Below are positions 28,095 to 36,556 of a DNA stretch of 64,000 nt, piece after piece. The stretch spans positions 67,001-131,000 of the forward strand of contig NZ_JABBHF010000002.1 of NCBI RefSeq assembly GCF_012910715.1, given 5' to 3'. A program made the position numbers and the translations under genes. Position 1 is the first letter of the stretch. Each line of letters opens with the position of its first letter. The notes below the pieces were generated by a model, which was not told where the DNA came from, did not search any database, and saw nothing but the letters and a program-made list of their open reading frames with translations. Source of the DNA: Flavivirga algicola. GTDB taxonomy: Bacteria; Bacteroidota; Bacteroidia; Flavobacteriales; Flavobacteriaceae.

Positions 28095-28598
28095 TCATTG
28101 CTTTAGCAAAACACCATCCGCTTCAAACGAGTAAGTTCTTTTAGATGCTGTAATAGCTTCTATGGCTTCAGCAGACTTCCCTGCATCTTCAGCGTAATGT
28201 TTCAATTCATCAACTGGGATTTCCTTTATATAAGCCTTTCCATTCACAATAACCTCTTTTCCAGCAATATCTTTGGGCACAAAAAAACCATAATCTTTAA
28301 ATTTTACCATGACTTCTTTATTATCATCCAAATTTAAAGTCATCCAACATCCCTTTGCCTGACAAACACCAGTAACTTTAGCAATCATTTTAGAATTGAT
28401 AGAATCTCCAGCATTCATGGTTTTATAGTGATACGCCATAGAAGTCGCTGCAATAGCATCATCTGCAATAATCTCTTTTCCAAAAGATGTATATACAATG
28501 TCTTCTGTTTTTGGGATAATTTCGAGCTTTTCTTCACTTTTATTTTTGCAAGAATTTAACACTAAAACACATATAATTACTAAGGTAATTGACTTCAT
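28095..28598 (-). CDS. DUF4920 lipoprotein
   Basis: A 167-residue lipoprotein (signal ending LVLNSC near residue 16). The body, with FGKEIIADDAIAATSMA, KVTGVCQAKGCWMTLNL and VMVKFKDYGFFVPKDIAGKEVIVNGKA, matches DUF4920, an OB-like fold common in Bacteroidetes. Two Cys in VCQAKGCW could bind a metal; that is inference. It is divergent from ilvE. Confidence 0.88.
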   Translation of the reverse strand: MKSITLVIICVLVLNSCKNKSEEKLEIIPKTEDIVYTSFGKEIIADDAIAATSMAYHYKTMNAGDSINSKMIAKVTGVCQAKGCWMTLNLDDNKEVMVKFKDYGFFVPKDIAGKEVIVNGKAYIKEIPVDELKHYAEDAGKSAEAIEAITASKRTYSFEADGVLLKQ

Positions 28599-28663
28599 GC
28601 TGTGAATATTTCAATTTTAAACGATTTATGTAAATATACCGTTTTTTTAAAAACGTTTTTACT

Positions 28664-28671
28664 TAAATTTG
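28664..28671 (+). promoter_or_regulatory. -7 element TAAATTTG of ilvE
   Basis: Exact TAnnTTTG 21 bp before the ilvE ATG. No properly spaced TTG was noted. Confidence 0.45.
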
Positions 28672-28692
28672 TATGAATAAATAACTAGACTT

Positions 28693-29760
28693 ATGAACCC
28701 TATAATCAACAATATTGAGATTATAAAAGCCAAAACTACTAAAATTAATGATGTAGATTTTGACAATTTAAAATTTGGACATGTTTTTTCCGATCACATG
28801 CTGGAATGTCATTTTAAAGATGGTGCATGGCAAGCTCCTAAGGTCATTCCTTATCAGGCGATTAGTTTAGATCCATCTGCTAAAATCTTTCATTATGGCC
28901 AATCTGTCTTTGAAGGCATGAAAGCTTACAAAGATGCCAATGAAGATGTCTGGTTATTTCGCCCAATAGATAATTTTAAACGCCTGAATATATCGTCTAA
29001 ACGTTTAGCCATTCCTGAATTACCAGAAAGCTATTTTATGGACGGTCTTAAAACTTTGTTACAAGTTGATAATGAATGGATCCCTAAAAAAGATGGGAGT
29101 TCGTTATACATAAGACCTTTTGTTTTTGCTTCTGGAAATGGTTTTCATGCCTCTCCAGCAGATGAATACACCTTTATTATTGCGACAGCGCCTTCTGGTG
29201 CCTATTTTTCTGGAAAAGTAAAGGTGTTAATTGAAGAGAGATACTCACGTTCTGCTAATGGTGGTGTTGGTTTTGCTAAAGCTGGTGGTAACTACGCCGG
29301 ACAGTTTTACCCAACACAATTGGCTATAGAAAAAGGATATCAACAAGTTATTTGGACAGACGATAATACGCATGAATATATTGAAGAAGCTGGTGCCATG
29401 AATATTTTTGTTCGTATTAATGACACACTTATAACTGGCCCCACTAGTGATCGAATTCTAGATGGTATTACACGTAAAAGTATTATTGAATTAGCAGAAG
29501 CTGAAGGTATTCCTGTGGAAGTTAGAAAATTATCTGTTCAAGAAGTAGTTACTGCTGCAAAAGATGGTTCTTTAAAAGAAATGTTTGGAGCTGGTACGGC
29601 TGCGGTTATTTCTCCTATTGCCGGATTCGGTTATAAGGATACGGATTATGACCTACCAGAATCAGAAGACACTTATGCAAACTTTTTAAAGAAACGCATT
29701 ACCGATATACAAACGAACAAAACCGAAGACCCTTTTGGTTGGAGGTATAAGGTTGAATAA
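28693..29760 (+). CDS. ilvE: Branched-chain amino acid aminotransferase
   Basis: A 355-residue class IV PLP aminotransferase of the eukaryotic-like long type. FHYGQSVFEGMKAYK near residue 75, LYIRPFVFASG, the PLP lysine in GVGFAKAGGNYAG near residue 197, and EEAGAMNIFV near residue 232 are family signatures. It carries out the last step of Leu, Ile and Val synthesis and the first of their breakdown; the latter may feed isobutyryl-CoA to the IcmF encoded 20 kb away, which is inference. Confidence 0.96.
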   Translation: MNPIINNIEIIKAKTTKINDVDFDNLKFGHVFSDHMLECHFKDGAWQAPKVIPYQAISLDPSAKIFHYGQSVFEGMKAYKDANEDVWLFRPIDNFKRLNISSKRLAIPELPESYFMDGLKTLLQVDNEWIPKKDGSSLYIRPFVFASGNGFHASPADEYTFIIATAPSGAYFSGKVKVLIEERYSRSANGGVGFAKAGGNYAGQFYPTQLAIEKGYQQVIWTDDNTHEYIEEAGAMNIFVRINDTLITGPTSDRILDGITRKSIIELAEAEGIPVEVRKLSVQEVVTAAKDGSLKEMFGAGTAAVISPIAGFGYKDTDYDLPESEDTYANFLKKRITDIQTNKTEDPFGWRYKVE

Positions 29761-29780
29761 GCTTTTTAAGTATTGTTCAT

Positions 29781-29940
29781 ATTTATAAAGTCTGAAAAAA
29801 TATTTTAGATACAATTGAGAGCTTTTTATTAGAAAAAGCGAGCCATATAGATTAACAGATTTCCATAGTCGTTTGTCTTCGACTACGCCCAAACTAGAAC
29901 TCTCTAACAATACAAGGTGTTTTTCAGACTTTTTATTTAT
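29781..29940. repeat. MITE-like nested inverted-repeat element
   Basis: Terminal inverted repeats AAAGTCTGAAAAA (29787-29799) and its complement (29920-29932) bound a 134-nt interior and are flanked by ATTTAT on both sides (29781-29786 and 29935-29940), like a 6-bp target duplication. Inside are further arms: GCTTTTT/AAAAAGC (from 29821), TAGTCG/CGACTA (near 29866 and 29880), and GAGAG/CTCTC. Either a small non-autonomous element or a structured RNA 3' of ilvE. Confidence 0.45.
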
Positions 29941-29959
29941 CCTATCTATACAATACGTT

Positions 29960-30349
29960 CTATTTATCCAATATAGATTCAATATTAGGCTTAAAATAAT
30001 TAGGACCTTTAAGTACTTTACCATCTTCTCTATAAATAGGCTGACCGTCTTCCCCTAATTTGCTCATATTGCTGCGTTGTATTTCGTCAAATACTTCTTC
30101 GATTTTATACTGCATGCCATGCTCTATAATGGTGCCGCATAAAATATAAAGCATATCTCCCAAAGCATCAGCAACTTCAACCAAATCATTATTATTGGCG
30201 GCTTCTAAATACTCCTCGTTTTCTTCTTTCATTAAATTAAAACGCAGTGTGTTCTTCTCGGTTCCCAAATCTGCTTTCGGAGTTTCCCTGTGCCCTATCT
30301 TAAATGCCGTATGAAATGCCTTTACGGCTTCAATTTTATTTTTCATCAA
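29960..30349 (-). CDS. MazG-like nucleoside triphosphate pyrophosphohydrolase
   Basis: A 129-residue all-alpha NTP-PPase. The metal-binding pattern EENEEY followed by EVADALGDMLYIL matches the EExxE...ExxD signature of MazG/HisE-type enzymes, which hydrolyse NTPs or modified nucleotides. Two adjacent ATGs (MMKNK) make the start uncertain by one codon. It shares a short divergent promoter region with the small membrane protein gene at 30418. Confidence 0.85.
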   Translation of the reverse strand: MMKNKIEAVKAFHTAFKIGHRETPKADLGTEKNTLRFNLMKEENEEYLEAANNNDLVEVADALGDMLYILCGTIIEHGMQYKIEEVFDEIQRSNMSKLGEDGQPIYREDGKVLKGPNYFKPNIESILDK

Positions 30350-30394
30350 AAATATTTTTTATTTCCCTGAGAAAGGAAATCTTTAGTGTTTTAT

Positions 30395-30402
30395 TAAATT
30401 TG
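30395..30402 (+). promoter_or_regulatory. -7 element TAAATTTG of the small membrane protein gene
   Basis: Exact TAnnTTTG 15 bp before the ATG at 30418, within the short divergent gap to the MazG-like gene. It helps choose the short start of that gene. Confidence 0.5.
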
Positions 30403-30417
30403 CATAAAAATAACCAT

Positions 30418-30603
30418 ATGTTTAGTAAAGGTCAAATCATTTTCGGAGTTTTATTCTTTGTCGTCTTTGCTATTATTATAGGTTATACTTACCGAAAAGA
30501 TTTAAAACTTCACAAACGCTTTTACGCTGGCAGTATATGGATACTCATAGCTTTTATTGCTTTTATTTTATTCATAACAGCCATTAAATTCTTTTTAAAA
30601 TAG
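30418..30603 (+). CDS. Small two-helix membrane protein
   Basis: The 61-residue frame starting MFSKGQIIFG is preferred to a longer 99-residue frame that would overlap the MazG-like gene; a TAnnTTTG box stands just upstream of this ATG. It has two hydrophobic helices (residues 5-24 and 38-58) joined by a basic loop YRKDLKLHKRFY. No family is recognised; such proteins are common in Flavobacteria. Confidence 0.7.
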   Translation: MFSKGQIIFGVLFFVVFAIIIGYTYRKDLKLHKRFYAGSIWILIAFIAFILFITAIKFFLK

Positions 30604-30742
30604 CATTTTATCGATATTTATTGCTTTTTGTCGATTATTTTGTTTTTTTTTGCATCATCTGCAGCTTATGTTTGTGAAATCAAACTAATATTTTTTAGTT
30701 ATGCAGAACAAATCTATTATTAACCAATTAACAATCAATTAC

Positions 30743-31822
30743 ATGAAAATTACCAAAACCCTACTTACATTAATCGCTTTTACTGTGTTAGCATATTCCT
30801 GTTCATCGGATGATGGAAACAACAATGGAAATGAGCAATTAGCAGATGAACAAAATCAATTAGAAGAAGCTCCCGTTCCTGTTGAAAATTTGAATTCTGA
30901 TATTTCTATTGAAGGCGCAACAAAAAACCAAGGCACTCCTCCTGCACCTAATAGCAGTTTAAATTTAGAAATAAGTTCGGACAAAGCTGAAGCTTTTCAA
31001 AGCTCAGGTTTTAATTTAAAATTCTCTTCAACTGAAACCAACATTGCTGGTGCTTATCTCTTATTTAAAGACGCTGATAATAACACTGCTTCTGATTATT
31101 TCGATATTCCTGTTTCTAGTTTTAAAACAAACAAATCTGGTGGCACCAAAGAAAATCAGTCTTCAAAAAAGAATCCACTATTTAAAAACAATAATCTTAT
31201 AGATGGTGAGTATGAAATCGATGTAGATTTTGATAACACTTTTCCTCCAGGAAAATTTTGTGGGGATCTATGTATTTATGACGAAGAGAATAATATTAGT
31301 CAAATTGTTACCGTTTGTGTAGAAGTAGAAGCATGGGGTGGAAACGCTACCATAGTTGGCGAATGGATTTTAGAAGAATCCACTGATGGTGATAAATATA
31401 CTGTTAACTGCGAAAATCAAGAAACTGTAGAAGCTGACTATAATCAAATTATTAAAGAAGAGGCTATACTAAGTATTGAAAGTAATGGAAGTTTCTATTT
31501 AACAGAATATGAAGAATATAAATCTTTAAACTTTGAAGCTTCTTCAACTAACTGTGAAGCTGTTTACTTTGACGAGGTCGAAAAATATGACATCAAAGAA
31601 ACAGGTAAATGGGCATACAACGAGACTGACAATACGTTAACGTTAATATCATTTAAATATGAAGATTTTATCGAATCTCAATATAGCGAAGATTATGCCA
31701 ATGGAGATTTGATATTAGAAAGTGGTAAAGTAGAATTTTTAAATGGAAAGCTAATCGTTACCGAAACTTATACAGATGGTAACGAAACTTATACGGATAC
31801 ATTTACTTTTATAAAAAAATAG
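30743..31822 (+). CDS. Lipoprotein with lipocalin-like domain
   Basis: The start MKITKTLLTLIAF is chosen because a lipoprotein signal with lipobox VLAYSC follows at once; the longer frame adds 14 residues before it. A Ser/Asn/Glu-rich linker comes after the lipidated Cys. Residues about 85-215 form a beta-rich region with DLCIYDEENNISQIVTVCVEVE, and the C-terminal 130 residues (IVGEWILEEST ... GKWAYNETDNTLTLI) resemble lipocalin-like domains of flavobacterial lipoproteins. Probably surface or outer-membrane anchored; ligand unknown. Confidence 0.75.
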   Translation: MKITKTLLTLIAFTVLAYSCSSDDGNNNGNEQLADEQNQLEEAPVPVENLNSDISIEGATKNQGTPPAPNSSLNLEISSDKAEAFQSSGFNLKFSSTETNIAGAYLLFKDADNNTASDYFDIPVSSFKTNKSGGTKENQSSKKNPLFKNNNLIDGEYEIDVDFDNTFPPGKFCGDLCIYDEENNISQIVTVCVEVEAWGGNATIVGEWILEESTDGDKYTVNCENQETVEADYNQIIKEEAILSIESNGSFYLTEYEEYKSLNFEASSTNCEAVYFDEVEKYDIKETGKWAYNETDNTLTLISFKYEDFIESQYSEDYANGDLILESGKVEFLNGKLIVTETYTDGNETYTDTFTFIKK

Positions 31823-31873
31823 CCGATTAATTATTTTAATTAATTTAAAGCCTTTTCAAATAGGTTAACACTT

Positions 31874-31908
31874 AAAAGCCAGGGAATTTAAATTCCCTGG
31901 TTTTTTCT
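31874..31908 (+). terminator. Strong terminator after the lipocalin-like lipoprotein gene
   Basis: CCAGGGAATTT directly followed by its exact complement AAATTCCCTGG, preceded by AAAA and followed by TTTTTT. Confidence 0.93.
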
Positions 31909-32051
31909 TTTATATGATTAGCCATTTCTTACCAATAAATTAACATTACTAATTTACTTTCAATACTTTATAGCTAAAACAATTTTTGTGTTCAATTTCC
32001 TAATCAAAGAAGGAAATACCCTTAAATAAAATACATTTTATATCTTAATAG

Positions 32052-32101
32052 CCCAATATACCCAGTATTGGGTATGTTTTTGTGTCAAAAAACATGACAC
32101 A
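32052..32101 (+). promoter_or_regulatory. Operator region of the membrane protein-protease operon
   Basis: Palindrome ATACCCA-GTAT-TGGGTAT (32058-32075) is followed by GTTTTTGTG and a second inverted repeat TGTGTCA/TGACACA (32081-32101). The first palindrome and its 3' flank recur before the orphan LuxR gene (36423-36450): both read TAT.CCC, six bases ending TATT, GGG, then .ATGTTTT.GTG. A LuxR-type dimer is a plausible binder. Confidence 0.55.
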
Positions 32102-32134
32102 TTTGCAATATTAATTAACCAATCCAACCCTCTC

Positions 32135-32470
32135 ATGAAAAAACTAGTCGCTCCCATTACCATGTTTTTATTTGGGATCATTTCATTTGCTGTGATAATG
32201 ATTATCACCCATAAAATGGAACTTGACTTTAAAAACGACCCTCACTTTTGGTTTTACCGTGTATTGACAGCTCTTGCCGCAGCATCCATTAGTATTTCAA
32301 TACCAGGAATGATTTCCTTAAATAACAAACCAGATGGAAACCCTCTTACACGTTTGAATGCAGAAGGTACAAACGAATGTAATCCCATGTCTCTTTTAGA
32401 AAAAGAACCTACCATTAGTGCTTCGAGTGCTATAGCTGTTTTGGTTTGGTTTATTTGTTTAATCCTTTAA
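32135..32470 (+). CDS. Small membrane protein of the protease locus
   Basis: A 111-residue inner-membrane protein with three hydrophobic segments (residues 6-25, 42-60 and 93-111). The middle segment FYRVLTALAAASISISIPGMISL resembles a recurring membrane motif (RV..ALAAA...PG) that I know from small membrane components near bacterial effector and sensor proteins; this is pattern memory, not a family assignment. It leads a unit of membrane protein, trypsin-like protease and unknown protein, 12 bp before the protease start. Confidence 0.6.
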   Translation: MKKLVAPITMFLFGIISFAVIMIITHKMELDFKNDPHFWFYRVLTALAAASISISIPGMISLNNKPDGNPLTRLNAEGTNECNPMSLLEKEPTISASSAIAVLVWFICLIL

Positions 32471-32482
32471 TTTAAAATTATT

Positions 32483-33541
32483 ATGGATGAGAAAGATGCT
32501 AACGATTTATTAATAGAAATAACTAAAGGAATGGAAAGTATTCCTTTTATAAGTTACGCTGCTGTGGTTGAAAACCCCCTGCATAAAAATTATTACTTCA
32601 TAGAATATGGACTATTCGAAAAGTATCGAATATTCCAGTATGAGCATTCTAAAAAATGGAGTATCAGGAATAAGGAAAATAGTGGTTTATATACATTTTT
32701 AAAAAACAGCAATTTATCAGATCTAGAATCTGATTTATATGATCAAAAACCTGTAATTAACCTATCGGAAATGTTCAAAAAAGAAACTTCTTATATTACC
32801 TTTCCAAGTTCTGGAGTTGAGACTTTACATAAAGAAAAGTCAAAAAACGATAAAGAAGAAAGGATTATTACTGGAGGGATTTCAATTGGAAATTTAAATA
32901 TAGATGATAAAGGAGGCACATTAGGAGCTTTATTTTATTTACAAAAAAACGATAAGTTATATGCTATTACTAATTCTCATGTTGTTGCAAATGGTGACTC
33001 GAAAATAAATGAGGAAATTCATTTCCCTTCTTTAATACATGATCTCCCAAAACTTAGACATCATAAAATTGGGGAGCTAAAAAAATGGTTTCACAATTCA
33101 AAAATGGATGTTGCCATAGTAGAAATTACGAATGAAAAAAAATATCCATTACAATCAGGAGATAGAATTTGTAAAACTCCATTCAAAGGTCTAAACACTC
33201 CTAAGAAAAATTCTCTGGTATATAAAGTCGGTTATAATGGCAAAAGTTGTGGACACATAAGATCCTTAAATGCTTCTTTTCGAATTGATTCAAGTTATAA
33301 TGGAGAAAGAAAACCTATAATTATGACAAATCAAATCATGATAGAAAATATCGATGTTGGCAAAGGGGACTCAGGCTCTGTAATCACAAATGAGAATAGA
33401 GAAGTTGTAGGAGTTTTATTTGCTAGGGACAAAGAAGCTAAACGATCTTTTTTTACCCCTATAAATGGCATTTTTGTAAATGAAGGAGGAAATGATATTA
33501 ATAAAAACCCACCTTATAACTTTCATGAATTTTTACAATAA
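32483..33541 (+). CDS. Trypsin-like serine protease without signal peptide
   Basis: A 352-residue protein. Residues 1-120 form an N-terminal domain I do not recognise; residues 130-340 are a chymotrypsin-fold protease. The triad is visible: His166 in TNSHVV, Asp209 in MDVAIV, Ser297 in GKGDSGS. No signal peptide or membrane helix is present, so it should be cytoplasmic, unlike DegP-type proteases, and no PDZ domain follows. Together with the small membrane protein upstream and the two-component genes downstream it suggests a regulated proteolytic switch; the target is unknown. Confidence 0.85.
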   Translation: MDEKDANDLLIEITKGMESIPFISYAAVVENPLHKNYYFIEYGLFEKYRIFQYEHSKKWSIRNKENSGLYTFLKNSNLSDLESDLYDQKPVINLSEMFKKETSYITFPSSGVETLHKEKSKNDKEERIITGGISIGNLNIDDKGGTLGALFYLQKNDKLYAITNSHVVANGDSKINEEIHFPSLIHDLPKLRHHKIGELKKWFHNSKMDVAIVEITNEKKYPLQSGDRICKTPFKGLNTPKKNSLVYKVGYNGKSCGHIRSLNASFRIDSSYNGERKPIIMTNQIMIENIDVGKGDSGSVITNENREVVGVLFARDKEAKRSFFTPINGIFVNEGGNDINKNPPYNFHEFLQ

Positions 33542-33569
33542 TAAATTATAAATTTAAACATTATCAGAT

Positions 33570-34022
33570 ATGAATCACAATCACTACAAAGAACCTAAAG
33601 AAAAATTAATTCCAAGAAACACAGAAAAGGAGTATATTGTTTATCATACTTCATCTGAATTAATAACAGTTCAATTTATCAAATGGAATGACAACAAAAT
33701 TCAAAAGGCTAGGTTTACAATACATGCATCCAGCACAATAAGAAATTTGCATAAAGCAGAAATATGTCCGCCTTCTCCTGATATGCCTGGATATAGGTTA
33801 AGTTTACATTCATTACATTTGGCAAGCCCTCCCCCTCCACCTAAAAAAAAATATGAACTAGACATAGATAATTTAGAAATTAAAACGGGACAGGATTTGA
33901 TATTTGCATATATTAGATATTTAAAAGATGAAGAATACGACTCGAAATGGACATGCCACCATTTTGAAGATGCAGGAGGGGTTCCAGAAGTAAAAAAAGG
34001 TAATATACTAGTGGGACAATAA
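33570..34022 (+). CDS. Unknown protein of the protease locus
   Basis: A 150-residue soluble protein without signal peptide. It is beta-rich in the first 75 residues (EYIVYHTSSELITVQFIKW, KARFTIHASSTIRNLHKAEI), has a Pro-rich joint (SPPPPPKKK) and an acidic/aromatic C-terminal part with WTCHHFEDAGG. I recognise no family. It sits 28 bp after the protease gene and 6 bp before the histidine kinase gene, so it is likely co-expressed; it could be a substrate, inhibitor or adaptor of the protease. Confidence 0.65.
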   Translation: MNHNHYKEPKEKLIPRNTEKEYIVYHTSSELITVQFIKWNDNKIQKARFTIHASSTIRNLHKAEICPPSPDMPGYRLSLHSLHLASPPPPPKKKYELDIDNLEIKTGQDLIFAYIRYLKDEEYDSKWTCHHFEDAGGVPEVKKGNILVGQ

Positions 34023-34028
34023 TAATTT

Positions 34029-35801
34029 TTGAAGACATATTATCTAAATATTAACCACTTTATACAAGTATGTATTTTTATACATACTTGTTTTTGTTTT
34101 TCTCAAAAAATCAACTTAAAACATGTATATAGCGCGTTAGAAGAGCGCAGAGCTGATGAAGCTATATTAATACTAAGTAAAATTGACACTTTAAAAACAA
34201 CTACATACGATAAAGCCTTAATTAAATACTATCTAGGCGAAGCTAATTTGATAGTAGATAATCATGGACTAGCTTACAAATACATGTCTGCCTCTAAGCT
34301 CCTTTTCAAACAAGTTGATAGCGTAAAAGATGTTGCCGATTGTAATATAGCTCTTCTACGTATATTAAGCCATCAAAACAATGTTAATATAGAAACAAAA
34401 TCTATCATAGGTGAACTAAAAAATTACGCATTAGAAAATAATGATTACAAATCCTTAAGAAGCATATATCATAAAATCGCTTCAAATTATTTAGATGAAA
34501 ACAAAGGTCTTTTGGCTAATAACTATTTCAATAAATATATAGAACTATCCAAACAAAACAATGACACACTCTATGTCGCTTATGGCCTCATGAATAAAGG
34601 CACTGTTTTTAATGACTATATAAAAAATTCAGATTCAGCTATTTTTTATTTTAAAAAATCATTGCCTACTTTCTTTAAGTATAAAGATATTGAAACTATA
34701 GCTTATAATTATAATAACCAAGGAAAGGCTTATTATAATTTAAATGATTGTAAAAAAGCTTTAATCTATTATTTAAAAGCTGATTCAACCCCAATTAAAA
34801 ATAACATTGCTAAAAGCAAAGCGGTTTTTTACAAAAATATATCTAACGCATATTCCAAATGTAATGATTATGAAAATGCATATATCTATTCAAACAAATT
34901 AAATAGCCTAAAAGACAGTATCAATGACACTCAACAAAACATTGAAATATCAAAAATCAAAGAACAATACGACAACGAAAAACTCCGTGCCAATAATCTA
35001 GAAATAGAAGGCAAACGAAAACAAAATTTCAATTTATTAATAGGCGCCTTGGCATTTATTTTTTTTGGAGGGATCACGACTTTCCTTATTCATAAAAGCA
35101 CGAAACGGAAACAAAAACTGGCCGAACAAGAAAAAGACTTAGAAACCCAAAAACTGGCAACCGTTTTAAAAGAACAGGAACTTTTAAGTATTGATGCCAT
35201 GATTGAAGGTCAGGAAAAAGAACGTCAACGTATCGCCAATGATTTACACGATGATTTAGGCGGATTAATGGCAACGGTCAAACTTCATTTTAATGCTCTT
35301 AAAGACAAGCATACTCCAGAATTATTTGACAAAACAACAGATTTACTGGATGAAACTTATCAAAAAATCCGTTCTATAGCGCATGCCAAAAACTCGGGGG
35401 TGATTGCCAAACAAGGGCTTTTAAAAGCGATACAGAATATGGCAGATAAAGTATCTTCGTCAAACAAAATTAACATTGAGGTGATTGATCATGGCCTAGA
35501 AGACCGCTTAGAAAATAGTTTGGAATTGACTATCTTTAGGATGGTTCAGGAATTGGTTACCAATATTATTAAACATGCCGAAGCTACAGAAGCCATCATA
35601 CATTTAACCAATCATGATGAAAGCCTAAACATTATGGTAGAAGATAATGGCAAAGGGTTTAACCAAAGTCAAATAACCACTAAAAACAAAGGTATGGGGA
35701 TACATAGCATCGATAAGCGTATTGAACACTTAAACGGTACGATGACCATAGAATCTGAAATTGATAATGGCACCACAATAATAATAGACATTCCTATATG
35801 A
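34029..35801 (+). CDS. TPR-containing membrane sensor histidine kinase (NarX/LytS-like, HisKA_3)
   Basis: A 590-residue sensor. No in-frame ATG exists near the start; TTG at 34029 gives a convincing signal peptide (hydrophobic core ending FCFSQ). A periplasmic TPR-type helical sensor (residues 25-320) is followed by one membrane helix (LLIGALAFIFFGGITTFLI, near residue 340), a coiled coil, HisKA_3 with phospho-acceptor His407 in ERQRIANDLHDDLGG, and an HATPase domain (VQELVTNIIKHA, DNGKGF, GMGIHSI). It overlaps the response regulator gene by 4 bp (ATGA), so the two form a pair. Confidence 0.92.
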   Translation: MKTYYLNINHFIQVCIFIHTCFCFSQKINLKHVYSALEERRADEAILILSKIDTLKTTTYDKALIKYYLGEANLIVDNHGLAYKYMSASKLLFKQVDSVKDVADCNIALLRILSHQNNVNIETKSIIGELKNYALENNDYKSLRSIYHKIASNYLDENKGLLANNYFNKYIELSKQNNDTLYVAYGLMNKGTVFNDYIKNSDSAIFYFKKSLPTFFKYKDIETIAYNYNNQGKAYYNLNDCKKALIYYLKADSTPIKNNIAKSKAVFYKNISNAYSKCNDYENAYIYSNKLNSLKDSINDTQQNIEISKIKEQYDNEKLRANNLEIEGKRKQNFNLLIGALAFIFFGGITTFLIHKSTKRKQKLAEQEKDLETQKLATVLKEQELLSIDAMIEGQEKERQRIANDLHDDLGGLMATVKLHFNALKDKHTPELFDKTTDLLDETYQKIRSIAHAKNSGVIAKQGLLKAIQNMADKVSSSNKINIEVIDHGLEDRLENSLELTIFRMVQELVTNIIKHAEATEAIIHLTNHDESLNIMVEDNGKGFNQSQITTKNKGMGIHSIDKRIEHLNGTMTIESEIDNGTTIIIDIPI

Positions 35802-36421
35802 TACGACTCGCTATAGCAGAAGATCACCAGTCATTAATAGATGGTATTCAATTACTCCTAGAATATGAAGACGGCATAAGCATTGTAGGTACAGCAAACG
35901 ATGGCGTTGCATTAATGGAAATCGTTGAACGTAAACAACCAAATGTCGTATTAACAGATATTAGAATGCCAAAAATGGATGGGATCGAAGCCACAAGAAA
36001 AATTAAAAAAAAGTATCCAAATATACATGTGCTTGCCTTTACTATGTTTGAGCAAATTGAAGCCATTCAGCAAATGATGCAAGCAGGAGCTTCTGGATAT
36101 ATCCTAAAAAACGCATCCCTAAAGGAGGTACACCATGCTATTTTAACAGTCTCAAAAGGTGAAACCTATATAGATGGCAACATTAACACCAATGTTTTAA
36201 ATTCAAAATCGTATATTAAAACAAAGGGCGTTTTAACAAAACGGCAAATAGAAATCCTTGGACTTATCGCTCAAGGTAAAACGTCTCGAGAAATTGCCGA
36301 TTTACTATTTATTGGTGTTTATACCGTCGATACCCATCGTAAAAATATGGCACGTATTTTAGGACTTCAGGGAAAAGGGGAATTACTACGCTATGCTTTA
36401 GAGAAAAAATACAAGTTTTAG
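35798..36421 (+). CDS. LuxR/NarL-family response regulator
   Basis: A 207-residue regulator: receiver (residues 1-120, phospho-Asp in VVLTDIRMPKMDG near residue 53, KNASLKEV lysine region) and LuxR-type helix-turn-helix (residues 143-205: LTKRQIEILGLIAQGKTSREIADLLFIGVYTVDTHRKN). Its start overlaps the kinase stop. An operator-like palindrome begins right after its stop codon and recurs before the protease operon, so it may regulate both; that is inference. Confidence 0.95.
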   Translation: MIRLAIAEDHQSLIDGIQLLLEYEDGISIVGTANDGVALMEIVERKQPNVVLTDIRMPKMDGIEATRKIKKKYPNIHVLAFTMFEQIEAIQQMMQAGASGYILKNASLKEVHHAILTVSKGETYIDGNINTNVLNSKSYIKTKGVLTKRQIEILGLIAQGKTSREIADLLFIGVYTVDTHRKNMARILGLQGKGELLRYALEKKYKF

Positions 36422-36422
36422 G

Positions 36423-36450
36423 TATCCCCTCTATTGGGGATGTTTTCGTG
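36423..36450 (+). promoter_or_regulatory. Second copy of the operator-like element, before the orphan LuxR gene
   Basis: ATCCCC-N6-GGGGAT (36424-36441) followed by GTTTTCGTG. Aligned on CCC-N6-GGG it agrees with the element at 32055-32084 in TAT before CCC, TATT before GGG, and ATGTTTT plus GTG after it. It begins just after the response regulator stop codon. Confidence 0.55.
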
Positions 36451-36556
36451 ATAGTATAGTTCATAGATTTATAAGTCTATAAAAGACATTTTTAATCACC
36501 TAACTTTAAGTTGATTAGAATTAAAACTATAACACAAATACCGCTCCAAATTTACA

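Noticed and set aside
29686-30024. 112-codon minus-strand frame near the MazG-like gene
   Set aside because: It overlaps ilvE and the MITE-like element, and its composition does not look like a real protein; the MazG-like frame explains the coding part.
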